The notes under the pieces are model-generated. The model saw only the letters and a program-made list of their open reading frames with translations, had not been told where the DNA came from and made no database searches. 64,000 nt of DNA from Typha latifolia (Eukaryota > Streptophyta > Magnoliopsida > Poales > Typhaceae), in contig CM034112.1 of assembly GCA_019914945.1 (NCBI GenBank), positions 5,169,001-5,233,000 on the forward strand, in the 5' to 3' direction. Shown here piece by piece: positions 1 to 10,986 of this stretch. The position numbers were made by a program, and so were the translations under genes. How positions within the stretch are numbered: position 1 is the first letter of the stretch; every line of letters begins with the position of its first letter.

Positions 1-560
1 ATTATTGAGATTGAGTTTTGCCTTGCCTCCTTCGTTTTTTTCGCTCCCGTTCTTTCAATCCCCGGCGACGCCGCTTCTAACCTCCCTCGTCCGGCTAATC
101 ACCCTAGTCCCTTAGGGGTGGCCCTCTTCTCCGCCTTCGTCCAATCTATCCAACACTTGCCCTAACTCTTCCATCAACCATAACCCTTCCACCACCACTT
201 TTTCACCGGTTCCACCCCATTAACGCCGGTCCTCCACCATCCACCATTACCTAGGATCTCGTGCCTCCATCCACGGATCCAAAAGAGAGCATCCTGACAT
301 TCGTCCACTAAACGAACGATATCTCAAGATCCCCAATCCGATTCGCCTGAAACTAGATTTTTTGAAAAGCTCTTTTCTGAGCCTACAATATATCAAAATT
401 TCACGTCGATCCGACGGCGGAATATTTCGGGATCTTATTTTAAAGTTCCGTGCCAGATCTAGTCCAAATCAAGAATTGGAAGAGATCGACCCTTCACCAA
501 AAAGGCGTGATCGTATCAAGCTGGTATCAGAGCTCCATAGCTAGAGGCGTGATCGTATCA
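1..560 (+). repeat. Gypsy (Reina-like) LTR, 3' part, family LTR1
   Basis: This stretch matches the downstream part of the LTRs at 17403-18383, 38569-39543 and 21988-22944: a leader rich in CCTTGCCTCC-type pyrimidine blocks, then a block around TTTCACGTCGATC, ending in GATCGTATCA. The LTR starts left of the window. It ends at 560 and abuts the start of the envelope-like gene of Copia element A, so it is an insertion into that gene. Its end carries a TATCA terminus twice (near 514 and at 556-560) with TGGTATCAGAGC between, as in the two solo LTRs. No target-site duplication can be checked because the left end is outside the window. Confidence 0.8.
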
Positions 561-720
561 ACAGCTTTCCTAGGCATTCTCGCAAAAGTGAAGAAAAATT
601 CAGAAATTCGGCCGAAAGATGCAAGATCCAGAGGGGAACTACCCTCTAAAAGGGTTTGTAGTGAGAAATTTGTTGAAAAATACCAAGATCTTGAAGATTT
701 GAGAGGGAGGAAATGATGGG
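561..720 (-). pseudogene. Envelope-like gene start and spliced leader, element A copy 1
   Basis: On the minus strand the leader runs into TTTTGCGAG and directly into AATGCCTAGGAAAGC, whose ATG is at 577-575. The equivalent exon ends in element B are separated by a 264-bp GT-AG intron (45458-45721). Here the two are joined exactly, between 579 and 578. The reading frame is cut after about five codons by the Gypsy LTR at 560. This is a fragment, not a working gene. It matters mainly as a copy made from spliced RNA, or as a copy that never had the intron. Confidence 0.75.
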
Positions 721-779
721 TTTCTGGGGTTTGGAAGATGGAAGATGAAAACCCTTGGGTTCGGACGCAATATTTAAAG

Positions 780-870
780 AATCCTCGAGTGCGTTCGAAC
801 GCACCAGTCTGCGCGTTCGAATGCGCTAGTCACCGCGTTCGAACTCAAAAATCTGCGTTCGAACACCCTT
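780..870 (-). promoter_or_regulatory. Palindrome array upstream of envelope leader, copy 1
   Basis: Four copies of GCGTTCGAACGC or near variants lie within 90 bp. On the minus strand they precede a TATA-like TTTAAATATT and the envelope leader, in the same order as in element B (45169-45267). The promoter role is inferred from position and from the same motif in LTR promoters. No transcript evidence is available. Confidence 0.55.
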
Positions 871-1802
871 TTTTTTATTTATTTTTAAGTAAAAAGTCTA
901 AAAAAAATCAAAAAATCTTTTTAGAGATGCACTTCTAGAAATTCAAAATAGATTCAAGACATAGAATATGACAATCGAGTGAAATAAGTCATACATAGAT
1001 CAACCAAATCATCAAAAGCATATTATAATCAATTCTAATGCATCACTCAAAATTAAATTAATCTTGATTGATCATAACAATATGCATATGCAAGGTGACT
1101 ATAGATAACATGAAACATTCTTCTTAAATAAACTTTCCTATTTAAACAATGATACTACACAGTAGTCAAACCGACTTAGTATTGAAATTTGCACTTTTCG
1201 ACTTATTCTCCATAACCGAACAGGAATTTTTCCTTTATATTTTTTTTATAAATAAACCATATAGGTGCAATGATGACTTTCACACATGAGTAGGTAGCCC
1301 TTTTCGTTTAGTACAAATCAAACAATGTGACAGAATATATACACAAATAGCAAAAATTTTATTTAATTAGTAAGTAATGTACTGAGTCAAACTGGACTCT
1401 AAACAAGATGGCTTTCACACTAACTCATTGTAGCCCTTTTCATTGATCTTTCATGAACACATTTGTGATGACTAAGCATGAGGTCAAACTGTGCAAATCA
1501 AGGTCAATAATGAGCTATTTAAAAAGAATTTCACGATGTCATGCTCACTCAAGAATATACACACGTTATGAGTGCATTAATTTCAGTATAATTATCATAT
1601 AAGTCGAGAGAGTGAATAACTCAGAAATGATACAATATATCAAAATTTCACGTCGATTCGACGGCGGAATATTTCGGGATCTTATTTTAAAGTTCCATGC
1701 CAGATCTAGTCCAGATCAAGAATTAGAAGAGATCGACCCTTCACCAAAAAAGCGTGATCGTATCAAGCTGGTATTAGAGCTCCATAGCCAGAGGCGTAAT
1801 CG

Positions 1803-1965
1803 TATCAGCAGCTTTCCTAGGCATTCTCGCAAAAGTGAAGAAAAACTCAGAAATTCGGTCGAAAGATGCAAAGATCCAGAGGAGAACTACCCTTTAAAAG
1901 GGTTTGTAGTGAGAAATTTGATGAAAAATACCAAGATCTTGAAGATTTGAGAGGGAGGAAATGAT
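1803..1965 (-). pseudogene. Envelope-like gene start and spliced leader, element A copy 2
   Basis: Second copy produced by the tandem duplication. The same exon joining (TTTTGCGAG to AATGCCTAGG) is seen at 1826/1825, again with no intron, and the frame is cut by the duplicated Gypsy LTR end at 1802. Confidence 0.7.
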
Positions 1966-2025
1966 GGGTTTCTAGGGTTTGGAAGATGGAAGATGAAAAC
2001 CCTTGGGTTCGGATGCAATATTTAA

Positions 2026-2117
2026 AAAATCCTCGAGTGCGTTCGAATGCCCCAGTCTGCGCGTTCGAACGCGCCAGTCACCGCGTTCGAACTCAAAAAT
2101 CTGCGTTCGAACGCCCT
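2026..2117 (-). promoter_or_regulatory. Palindrome array upstream of envelope leader, copy 2
   Basis: Four GCGTTCGAACGC-type sites in the second duplication unit, in the same layout as 780-870. One site that reads GCGTTCGAATGC in copy 1 reads GCGTTCGAACGC here, a CpG transition between the two copies. Confidence 0.55.
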
Positions 2118-3128
2118 TTTTTTTTTAAGTAAAAAGTCTAAAAAAAATTAAAAATCTTTTTGGAGATGCACTTCTAGAAATTCAAAATAGATTCAAGACA
2201 TAGAATATGACAATCGAATCAAATAAGTCATACACAGATCAACCAAATCATCAAAAGCATATTATAATCAATCCTAATGTATCACTCAAAATTAAATTAA
2301 TCTTGATTGATCATAACAATATACATATGCAAGGTGACTATAGATAACATGAAACATTCTTCTTAAATAAATTTTCCTATGTAAACAATGATACTACACA
2401 GTAGTCAAACCGACTTAGTATTGAAATTTGCACTCTTCGACTTATTCTCCATAACCGAATAGGAATTTTTCCTTTATATTTTTTTTATAAATAAACCATA
2501 TAGGTGCAATGATGACTTTCACACATGAGTAGGTAGCCCTTTTCTTGTAGTACAAATCAAACAATGTGCTAGAATATATACACAAATAGCAAAAATTTTA
2601 TTTAATTTGCAAGTAATGTACTGAGTCAAACTGGACTCTAAACAAGATGGCTTTCACACTAACTCATTGTAGCCCTTTTCATTGATCTTTAATGAACACA
2701 TTTGTGATGACTAAGCATGAGGTCAAACTGTGCAAATCAAGGTCAATAGTGAGCTATTTAAAAAGAATTTCATGATGTCATGCTCACTCAAGAATATACA
2801 CACGTTATGAGTGCATTAATTTCAGTATAATTATCATAGAAGTCGAGAGAGTGAATAACTCAGAAATGATACAATATAATACAAGATGACAAAATTGACT
2901 ATAATAACTCATAATCAAGAGAAAAATCATATTTATATGTCAAGAGTATATTATTGAATCTAGGAGTGCATCAAAAAAAAAAATTTTTTATGACAAACAC
3001 TCTCGACAAATCTGAAACTAAAAACAAAAGAAAATTTCAGAGTAAAGAAAACCTAAAACAAAACGAAAAGAAAATAGTAAAAAATGAAACATGCAAACCA
3101 AAACACGCAAACCAAAACAAAAAGAAAA

Positions 3129-6100
3129 TCAATCCAAAGCACAAATGCCTAAAGAAGTACGAAGATACTCAAATCTCTATAAATCCAAAGGTTTTGTAAA
3201 TAGATCACCCAACTATTTTCTGTCTCAACATGTTCTAGTGCTATTATTTTGTCTTTAACTAACTCGCGTATATCGGATATCAATATGTTTAGTACGCGAG
3301 TGTTGAATAGGATTCTTCGATATATTAATAGCACTCATGTTGTCACAATAAAGCACCATAGTATCTTGTTCAATGCCGTAATCTTTGACCATCTGTTTCA
3401 TCCATAGTAACTGAGAACAACAACTACCCGCTGCAATGTACTCGGCCTCCGTAGTAGATAAAGATATCGAGTTTTGTTTCTTATTGTGCCAAGCAACCAA
3501 ATTGTTTCCAATATAAAAACATCCACCAGAGGTACTCTTTCTATCATCACATGAACCTGCCCAATCAGAATCTGTGTATCCAGATATGATAGCTCCCGAG
3601 TCATAAGTAAACCAGATACCTAAGTCAACTGTGCCACCGACATATTTTATGATACGTTTCACAGCATACAAATGTGTCTCCTTAGGTTCAGATTGAAACC
3701 TAGCACACACACCGACGTTAAATGCAATGTCAGGTCTACTAGCAGTTAAGTACAAAAGACTACCAATCATGCTCCTATACAGTGTCTGATCAACACTTTG
3801 TCATGAAATATCCTTACCTAGTTTGGTAGTTGTACTCATAGGAGTTCTAGCATGTTTTGCATTTTCTAAACAAAATTTAGTCACTAGATCCTTAGCATAC
3901 TTGGTTTGAGCGATAAATATCCCTCTTTCCAATTGAGTAATTTGAAGTCCCAAAAAGAACTTCAACTCACCCATCATGCTCATCTCAAAATGACTATGCA
4001 TGAGATCAGCAAACTCTTTAGCTAACGATTGACTCGTTGCCCTGAAGACAATGTCATCCACATATATTTGTGCCACAACTAAACTTCTGTTCGACCGTCT
4101 AATGAACAATGTCTTGTCCACTCCCCTCGAGTGAACCCCGCATCCACTAAAAAAGTGGTCAACTTCTCATACCAAGCTCTTGGAGCTTGTTTTAGTCCAT
4201 AGAGGGCCTTTTTCAGTTTAAACACTTGAAAAGGAAATTTTTGATCTTCGAACCCTTTCGGTTGTTCCACATAAACATCTTCATTCAGAGTACCATTCAA
4301 GAAAGCAGTTTTAACATCCATTTGAAACAATTTAAATTTTAAATGACAAGCAATAGCAAGCAGTATACGAATAGACTCTAATATAGCTACAGGAGCAAAT
4401 GTCTCATCAAAATTTATACCCTCAACCTGAGTATATCTCTGTGCTACTAGTCTAGCTTTATTTCGAACTATATTATCATGTTCATCACTTTTATTCTTGT
4501 AAATCCATTTTGTTCCAATGACGTTCATATTCTTAGGTCTAGGAACTAAATACGAAACATCATTCCTAGAAAATTGCTCTAATTCCTCATGCATAGCATT
4601 AACCCAAGAATCGTCTAACAATGCTTCCTTCACATTTTTAGGTTCAAAAGAAGATGTATAACAAGTAAATGATACCTCACTTTCGATTTGTCGTCGTGTC
4701 TTAATTAGTTCATTTACGTCTCTGATCACTTGTGATAGTGGATGATCTGATTTCACTCTGGCAGATGGTTTCGGTACGTTGCAGTCATCTTTGTTCATTT
4801 CAACTTTGTCCTCGTCCTGATTCTCAATTTCCAAATCAAGCTCCTTTCCTATTTCTTCGTCATATGTATCTGTAGAAACAGAAATAGGAGTAGCTTCAGT
4901 TAAATCAGTCGTGGATTTATCTATCATTACATTAGCAGATTTCATCACAGTAGAAGTGTTAAGATTAAATACTCTGTAGGCTCTGCTATTATTCGAATAT
5001 CCTAAGAAGATGCCTTCGTTACTTCTAGTGTCAAATTTAGTTAAATATTCTCGATCACGCAAGATATAGCATTTAGTACCATAAACTCGAAAATATTTAA
5101 CACTAGGTTTCTTTCCTTTCCAGATTTCATATGCAGTCAATTTTGTACTGGTCTTAGATAAACACGATTTATCACATATCTTCGCTGTATTGACCGCTCT
5201 CGCCCAAAACCTTTGAGGAACCTTTTTAGCGTAAAGCATAACCCTAGCCATTTCCTGCACAACTCGGTTCTTTCTTTCCACAATCCCGTTCTGTTGTGGA
5301 GTTATAGGAGCTGAAAATTCATGTTGAATACCAAGAGAATCGTAAAATATAGAAAAATTTTCATTTTCAAATTCTCTACCATGATCAGAACGAATCCTAA
5401 CTAGGGTAGTAGATTTTTCATTCTGCAATTTTAAGCATAGTGATTTAAAAACTTCAAAGGTTTTAGACCTTTCACGTAGAAAGGCAACCCAGGTATATCT
5501 GGAGTAATCATCGACCATTAATAAAATATAGCATTTACCTCCAAGACTTTCCATTTTTGTTGGACCCATCAAGTCCATGTGAACTAATTGGAGCACACGG
5601 TCGGTGGTAGCTGCATTAGCTTCTTGTGTGAAATCCTAGTTTGTTTTCCAATTTGACACGAACCGCAAACCCTTTTTGACATTTCTTTCATCTTAGGTAT
5701 TCCTCTTACCACTTCTTGTTTGGACAGAGTAAATAATTCATTGTGATTCACATGTCCAAGACGTTGATGCCAAAGATCTGCAATGTCGAAAGAGGCACTG
5801 TTACATTTCAGTTTATGTGACTTTCCAACAACATAGCAATTATCAGATGTTCTAGATCCAAAACATATAACATTACCACCATGATCTAGAATAGTACAAT
5901 CATTTTTGGAGAATTTTACCTCATAATCTTCATCACAAAATTGACTGATGCTCAGAAGATTTGCTTTCAAGCCCTTAACATAAAGAACATTTTCAAGAGT
6001 AGCAACCCCCGGAAAACTTACCTTTCATTTACCTATTACCTTGGATGAATTACCATCTCCGTATGTCACAACTCCCCCTTCATGTTTTTCGAGATTAGAA

Positions 6101-6145
6101 AATAAGGATTTGTCGCCTGACATATATCTTGAATGACCACTTTGT
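3129..6145 (-). pseudogene. Copia pol pseudogene (protease, integrase, RT, RNase H), element A
   Basis: The minus strand encodes in order a pre-integrase zinc domain (LWHQRLGHVNH then CGSC, about 5800-5640), an integrase core with its acidic residues in HMDLMGP, SDHGREF and VERKN (5580-5290), reverse transcriptase (IYVDDIV near 4060) and a Copia RNase H (SDWAG and AEAEYIAAG, 3560-3430). In family members these act in cytoplasmic virus-like particles to copy and integrate the element. The gene is dead. A 2-nt insertion hits the protease DSG active site near 6143, and frameshifts occur near 5590, 4125, 3790 and 3270. The final stop corresponds to the pol stop of element B (44162). Confidence 0.9.
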
Positions 6146-7985
6146 CTAAATACCACAAGTCGAATTTAAAGCTTTCAAGGCGGTATGTACAACATAACAT
6201 TTCAAATCACTTTTCTTGACCCATATGGCCTTTGTTTTCATCCCATAAATAAAAGCACTTCTAGGTTTTTGCAAAAGTTTGCAATGAGGTCGAATATGCC
6301 CTAGAATGCCGCAATTATAGTATGTCGGAACAAACCTTTTTCTACTCACCTTTTGTCGAGGAGTGTGACTAGAGTTTACTTTTGGTACCGTCGAAGTTTC
6401 ACTAGTTTGTAGATTCAACTTCAGTTTAAAAGCATTCATCCAGGATTGCTTTGTAAATGCGTTTGATAACCTTAGGTTTTTTTCCATTTGTATACCTGCA
6501 GAAACAAAGACAGTTTTATTATTATTTGAATTACTAGTGTATCCAACACCACACCTGTCTTATCTAGAGATCTGAGCTTTTAGAATCTCATCAAGTTTGT
6601 TCTTCCCTTTTAGAAATGTCACTTCCTTATTCAATCGCTCTAGTTCAATTTCATCAGCCTTCATTTTATTTTTTGCATTGTCAAGTTGTTCAGAAAGGTC
6701 TTTGACACATTCAAGCTCCAATTTGTACTTCTCCTCAAATTGAATTCTTTTCGGTTCAATTACCTTGAGTCGTTGATGTAGTCTAAGATTGCTTTTCTTG
6801 AGTTTAAACGACTCCGGTATAGGTCATTATATGCCTTTTGAATTTCAGATTCATCTTCTTCACTGGTAACATATCCCGATCATCCGTACTATCGGTATCA
6901 ATAACGGAATCAATATTAAGTAGAGAAGAGGCAAAAGCTACAAAGGTTTCTTCGTCTTTTCCAGAATCATCATCAGATTCATCTGAGTCATCCCAAGTAA
7001 CTTTCATAGCTTTACCCTTCTTCTTAAGGCGATTAGGGCATTCTTGTGCTATGTGACCAAAACCAGAACATTCAAAGCATCGAACTTTATTCTCAGAATT
7101 CTTAATTTTCTGTTTGACACCATTGTTGCTCACACTTGTGTTCGAACTTGCAGTATTCTTCTTTTTCACAAAGGCTTTGCTTTTCTCAAGTTTTTCAGCA
7201 TTCAACTTGTTTGGCTTCCGAAAGAATTTATTGAACTTTTTAACGAACATGGCCAACATCTCAACATCTAAATCACCTTCATCATCATAGTCCTCTATAC
7301 TTTGTTCAACTGTGGATAGGGCAATCCCTTTGGACTTCCTCGGTTTTGAAAGGCTGGATTCAAATGTTTGTAGATTTCCTACCAATTGTTCAACTTTCAT
7401 AGAATCGATGTCCTTACTTTCCTCAATAGCTGTAACTTTTGCCTGAAACCTCTCTGGAAGAGACCTAAAGATCTTACGAACAATTCTGTTTTCAGGAATT
7501 TTCTCTCTTAGGTTGAAACTGGAGTTGACTATATCACTCAGCTTTGCATAGAACTCATCAAATGTCTCATTCTCCTCCATACGTAGAGTTTCAAAACTAG
7601 TAGTCAACCTCTGAAGTTTAGAAAGTTTGACAGCCATAGTTCCTTCATGAGTAGTTTCTAAGATCGTCCAAGCTTTTTTGGCTATCTCACAAGTAGAAAT
7701 TCTTCTAAATTCTTCCAAGGAAACACAACTAAAAATTGCATTTATTGCCTTGCTATTCCATCCAACTTTTCCATAGTCTGACCTATCCCATGACTCTATC
7801 GGTTTATCAGCAAGTTTATCATCCACCATTTACATTGGTGGACTCCAATCATTCACAACGGCAAACCATACTCGTTCATCTATAGACTTCAAGTAAGCTC
7901 TCATCCTAGCTTTCCAATATCCATAATTTGATCAATCTAAGATAGGAGGTCTAATAGATGATGGTCCATCTCTATGAAAATCCAT
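6146..7985 (-). pseudogene. Copia gag pseudogene, element A
   Basis: The minus-strand ATG at 7985 begins MDFHRDGPSSIRPPILD, matching the gag starts of elements B and C. The protein has the Copia gag helical core, an acidic stretch, a first CCHC knuckle (CFECSGFGHIAQEC, near 7050), a coiled-coil-like lysine/glutamate region, and a degraded second knuckle (YYNCGILGHIRPHC) near 6310. Two knuckles with the CFEC and CxxC-GHIRPHC pattern are typical of Sirevirus gag. Stops occur at codon 18 and just before MVDDKL, and the frame shifts near 6810 and 6490. The family function is to form the virus-like particle and package RNA. Confidence 0.9.
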
Positions 7986-8017
7986 GCCTATCTGATCTCT
8001 CTCAAAGGGTGAGAGAA

Positions 8018-8032
8018 CCTGCTCTGATACCA
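8018..8032 (-). other. Primer-binding site, element A
   Basis: The minus-strand sequence TGGTATCAGAGCAGG lies two bases inside the LTR edge. It is complementary to the 3' end of initiator tRNA-Met, the usual primer for Copia elements. Confidence 0.9.
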
Positions 8033-8034
8033 GT

Positions 8035-8855
8035 TGAAAAAAAACCCTAGACACAAGTATGTATCTAAACACTAGGCAATGATCTCGCTCGTTCGCTTAA
8101 GTAAAAGTCGGAAGAAACATTAAAAACGAAAGTAGAGATGAATGCCAAGATTTTAACGTGGAAAAACCCAAACGGGAAAAAACCATGGATCCAAACTCGG
8201 ATCAAAACCAATCACTAGAATAGTAGCAGTTACAAGACTGACTCACAAAACAACTCGTCGATCCAAACGACTTTGTTCCTCTCAGTCTTGATCGCTAGAA
8301 CCCACGATTCACTGCTTCTTGTGATTGAAGTCCAATCTCAGTAACCCTCGACTCGAGATTGATCTTTCGTCTAGATAGCTCTTAAGACGAAAGATTAACT
8401 TTTGTAGATGAGTGGAACCTTATTAGTTGAAGAACCGATGTAGCCTCAAGAAGTCTCCTTCAATAATGCTTTTTCAACCACCCTTAATATAGGGCATCAC
8501 AATCCTTATATATGATCTCCAAGATAGAGCCAAATTCAAGTCTTATCCGTACTCACGAAAGTCCAATTTTATCAAACTTCGTTGGTGCGTTCGAACGCGG
8601 CACGAGTGTGTTCGAACGGCATGACTTGAACTCAGGTGTGTTCGAACGCGTTTGTGAACGCGGCTCTCTGTGTGTGTGAACGCAGTACCCGCGTTCGAAA
8701 GCGTTTGTGAACGCGGTGTGAACTCGACGGCTTTTCTCCAATAATCTTGCAATTCTTCAAACCAGAGATATTCTAGACTTGTGTAAAGCTCATATACATG
8801 AAAAAATACACTTAGAATATTTTGTACACAATTGCCAACAAATAAAAACCTAACA
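8035..8855 (-). repeat. Copia 5' LTR, element A (821 bp)
   Basis: On the minus strand it starts TGTTAGG at 8855 and ends TCA at 8035, matching the LTRs of B, C and D. It has a TATA box (TATATAAGG) near 8510 and a short palindrome array at 8585-8710 with only one or two 53-bp units, fewer than in other copies. That explains its shorter length. Confidence 0.9.
8585..8710 (-). promoter_or_regulatory. GCGTTCGAACGC array in LTR of element A
   Basis: CpG-rich palindromes GCGTTCGAACGC and diverged relatives, alternating with GCGTTCACA spacers, lie upstream of the LTR TATA box on the minus strand. Position suggests an enhancer or methylation target. Confidence 0.6.
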
Positions 8856-9010
8856 AGCCTACCTCCTTTTTAGCACCAACCGTTCCTCTATTTTTAGATA
8901 TGTAGGGAACCAGTGCAGAGGATCAAATCATAGAGGAGCTTGAGTGAAAGTTCAATGATCGCTTCCCTAATTTCAAACCTTGAGGACAAGGGTGCAGAAG
9001 CGTGGTGGAT
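8856..9010 (+). pseudogene. 3' end of Gypsy H pol, integrase deleted
   Basis: The sequence is collinear with 21832-21987 of Gypsy F: the residues after RNase H (SAPT-PL-LDM) run straight into the last codons of a chromodomain-type tail (DRFPNF) and then a purine tract ending GTGGAT. In the fuller relative G the integrase lies between these two points. H and F therefore share the same integrase deletion. Copia A is inserted at the left edge. Confidence 0.8.
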
Positions 9011-9905
9011 TGATACGATTTGGACTTCACCAATGTCGTCTCGAGCATGGATACACTTTAGGGCTGACTATCATTACTTTTTTAGTGTTTAATTTATAGA
9101 AAAATAAGTTTTCTATATGTCGCGTTCGAACGTGGGTGGAGTGCGTTCGAACGCGCTTGCGAACGTCTGCATTAGGTTCGTAAATACAGAGAGTGCAAAA
9201 TATGCGTTCGAATGCAGCGTTCGAACGAGGTTGCAAATGCCTGCATCACGTTCGCACATACGAAGAAAGAAAAGTGTGCATTCGAATGCGATCGGGCGCG
9301 TTCAAATGCGATCTGCAAAAATCTGCTATTTTAGGGTTACTATTGCCATTTTTGAATTGTTTGGTTAGCCTCTAAAGGTGTGGATGACAACCATGGAATG
9401 ATTATTGAATGAATTGAGCTTTGCCCTTGTCTCCTTCTTCTTCTTCTCTCTCATTCTCTCATTCCACAGTGACGCCACTTCTAACCCCCTTCGACCAGCC
9501 ACTCACCCAAGTCGCTCACTCCTCCCCCTTCTTCCAATCTAACTATCACCTTATCCTAACCCTTACCATCACCCATAACCCTTCCACCTCTACGTATCCA
9601 CCAGTGCCACCCCATTACCGCCGGTCCACCACCATCCATCACCACCTAGGATCTCATGCCTCCATCAACAGATCTAAAGACGAACTTGCTGATGTTCATC
9701 TACTAATCGGATGATATGTAGAGATCCCACTGTCTGATTCACCTGAAACTAAATTTTTTGGTTTCTAGGGCTTCAACATATCAAAATTTAACGTCGATCT
9801 GATGGCTACATCTTTCATGATCTATTTTCAAATTTTCGTGTCAAATCTTGTCCAAATATAAAAATTGGGGTAGATCGAGTTTTGGCCTAAGGGGAGATCG
9901 TACCA
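9011..9905 (+). repeat. Gypsy H 3' LTR, family LTR1 (895 bp)
   Basis: It starts TGATACGATT immediately after a purine tract and ends GATCGTACCA, matching F's 3' LTR. It carries a palindrome array at 9118-9320 and a decayed TATA region (CTCTAAAGG) near 9370. It ends at the first GATCGTA terminus, without the PBS-containing extension seen in the solo LTRs. Confidence 0.88.
9118..9320 (+). promoter_or_regulatory. GCGTTCGAACGC array in Gypsy H LTR
   Basis: At least six complete or CpG-decayed copies of the palindrome lie about 50-250 bp upstream of the TATA-like site, spaced by variants of GCCTGCATCGCGTTCGC. Confidence 0.65.
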
Positions 9906-10196
9906 CCATCTCTCTCCTCTCTCTAATATTTTTTTCTCTCTCTCTTCCCCACATTCTCTCGATTTCTCTCTCTCTAGCTCTCTCCCTCAATTTCACTAGC
10001 AAAAACTGACCGCCGGGAAGAGCCGCCATTGGCCCTTCTATCCACCGGTAAGCCTCCCTCTCTCTCTTTCTCCCCTCTCTCTCTCTCTCTCTGGGACCGT
10101 TGGAGGTTTGCGCCATCGGCGAGAGGCCGGCCACTAAGTGGCCACTAGCGGCCGTACCCCTCCCCTGCGGCCCAACCCTCTTTCCCTTTTCTCCTT

Positions 10197-10272
10197 CCTC
10201 TTCTTCTTCTTCTTCTTCTTCTTCTTCTTCTTCTTCTTCTTCTTCTTCTCCTCCTCCTCCTTCTTCTTCTTG
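10197..10272 (+). repeat. TTC/TCC microsatellite
   Basis: A nearly pure TTC run followed by TCC and TTC triplets. The other LTR2 copies have the same kind of tract (28820-28880 and, reversed, 60225-60270), so it belongs to the LTR. Confidence 0.95.
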
Positions 10273-10798
10273 TCCTCCTCCTTCTTTTGAGTGGCCACTA
10301 GCAGCGTGAGCGAGTGGTTGTTTAGTAATTGCAGTGGTGGTGAGTAATCTTATCCCCTAGATGCCTTTCTTAAATTAGGTTATATTATATATTATGTACA
10401 TACATGTTTTAGCCTCCAGCATGATTATATGACTTTATCTAGAGATGATTTCAGTCAAACATATTTTATCATGCATTTGATTAGGCTGATCTGGGATATG
10501 AATACAATGGTGATATATAGAGATGATTAGAGATGATTATATTGTTATATACCGAGATGATCTCTAGCATGAGTGTGCATGTGATAGACTAGCAGGAGTA
10601 TGCATGTGTTAGATACATGGTTGGATTCTGCATTACATCATTTTTCTCTTGGCTTCTTTACCACCTAAATTTCTAAGTTGCATGATCCATTTTAGTACTG
10701 GATATATGCATATGATCTATCATGTATAGAAAATCATAAAAACACTTGTGTATGTGATGTGATGGCTATAACGATATCTGATCTGGACTGGTATTGGA

Positions 10799-10986
10799 CA
10801 TACTCTTTGCGTATGGCAGAGTATGGTGATGGCTAATGATTGTACTCTTAGCATATGATCGAGTACAACTATCATTAATATACTCTTAGCATATGGCAAG
10901 GTATGATTACTTTATTCTGAGATACCCTTAGCGTATAGCAGGATGTGATTTATCTCCAGAGATACTCTTAGAGTATGATAGGGTAT
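10799..10986 (+). repeat. Five-unit stem-loop array in LTR2
   Basis: Five imperfect inverted repeats at 10799-10826, 10842-10866, 10880-10905, 10922-10945 and 10962-10986 share a loop like TTAGCATATGGC. Arms are CATACTCT/AGAGTATG in the first and GTACTC/GAGTAC in the second, so at least one pair changes on both sides. I do not recognise it as a known element. Confidence 0.55.

Larger units (their letters stand above)
385..2871. repeat. 1.24-kb tandem duplication of a Gypsy-LTR/Copia junction
   Basis: Two direct copies lie head to tail: about 385-1631 and 1632-2870. Each contains the last ~175 bp of the Gypsy LTR followed by the same minus-strand Copia A segment (start of the envelope-like gene, leader, palindrome array and AT-rich spacer). 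The novel junction near 1632 joins Copia spacer to Gypsy LTR at the shared 9-mer TACAATATA, which is also present at 384-392 and 2870-2878. The copies differ by scattered substitutions and small indels, so the duplication is not recent. I infer template switching or unequal exchange at microhomology. Confidence 0.85.
561..8855 (-). mobile_element. Copia element A, Sirevirus-like, decayed
   Basis: Read on the minus strand the order is LTR (8855-8035), primer-binding site, gag with two zinc knuckles, protease, integrase, reverse transcriptase, RNase H, a noncoding spacer with a palindrome array, and the first codons of an envelope-like gene. A Gypsy LTR interrupts that gene at 560/561. The rest of the envelope gene and the 3' LTR should lie left of the window. 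Gag type, second zinc knuckle and post-pol extra gene fit the Sirevirus lineage of Copia. The element is inserted in Gypsy H, whose sequence continues at 8856. All coding parts carry stops or frameshifts. Confidence 0.85.

Noticed and set aside
8018..8032. tRNA gene for the initiator-Met-like sequence
   Set aside because: Only the 15-base primer site is present. No tRNA body.
8585..8710. Heat-shock element reading of the TTCGAA arrays (as in the heat-activated Copia ONSEN)
   Set aside because: Plant heat-shock elements need GAA and TTC blocks separated by two bases. Here TTC and GAA abut or are four bases apart.
9421..9714. Proline/serine-rich open frame as a host protein
   Set aside because: Lies entirely in the leader of the Gypsy H LTR and matches the same noncoding block in five other LTRs.
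10100..10309. Serine/proline-rich open frame
   Set aside because: Created by the TTC/TCC microsatellite of LTR2.
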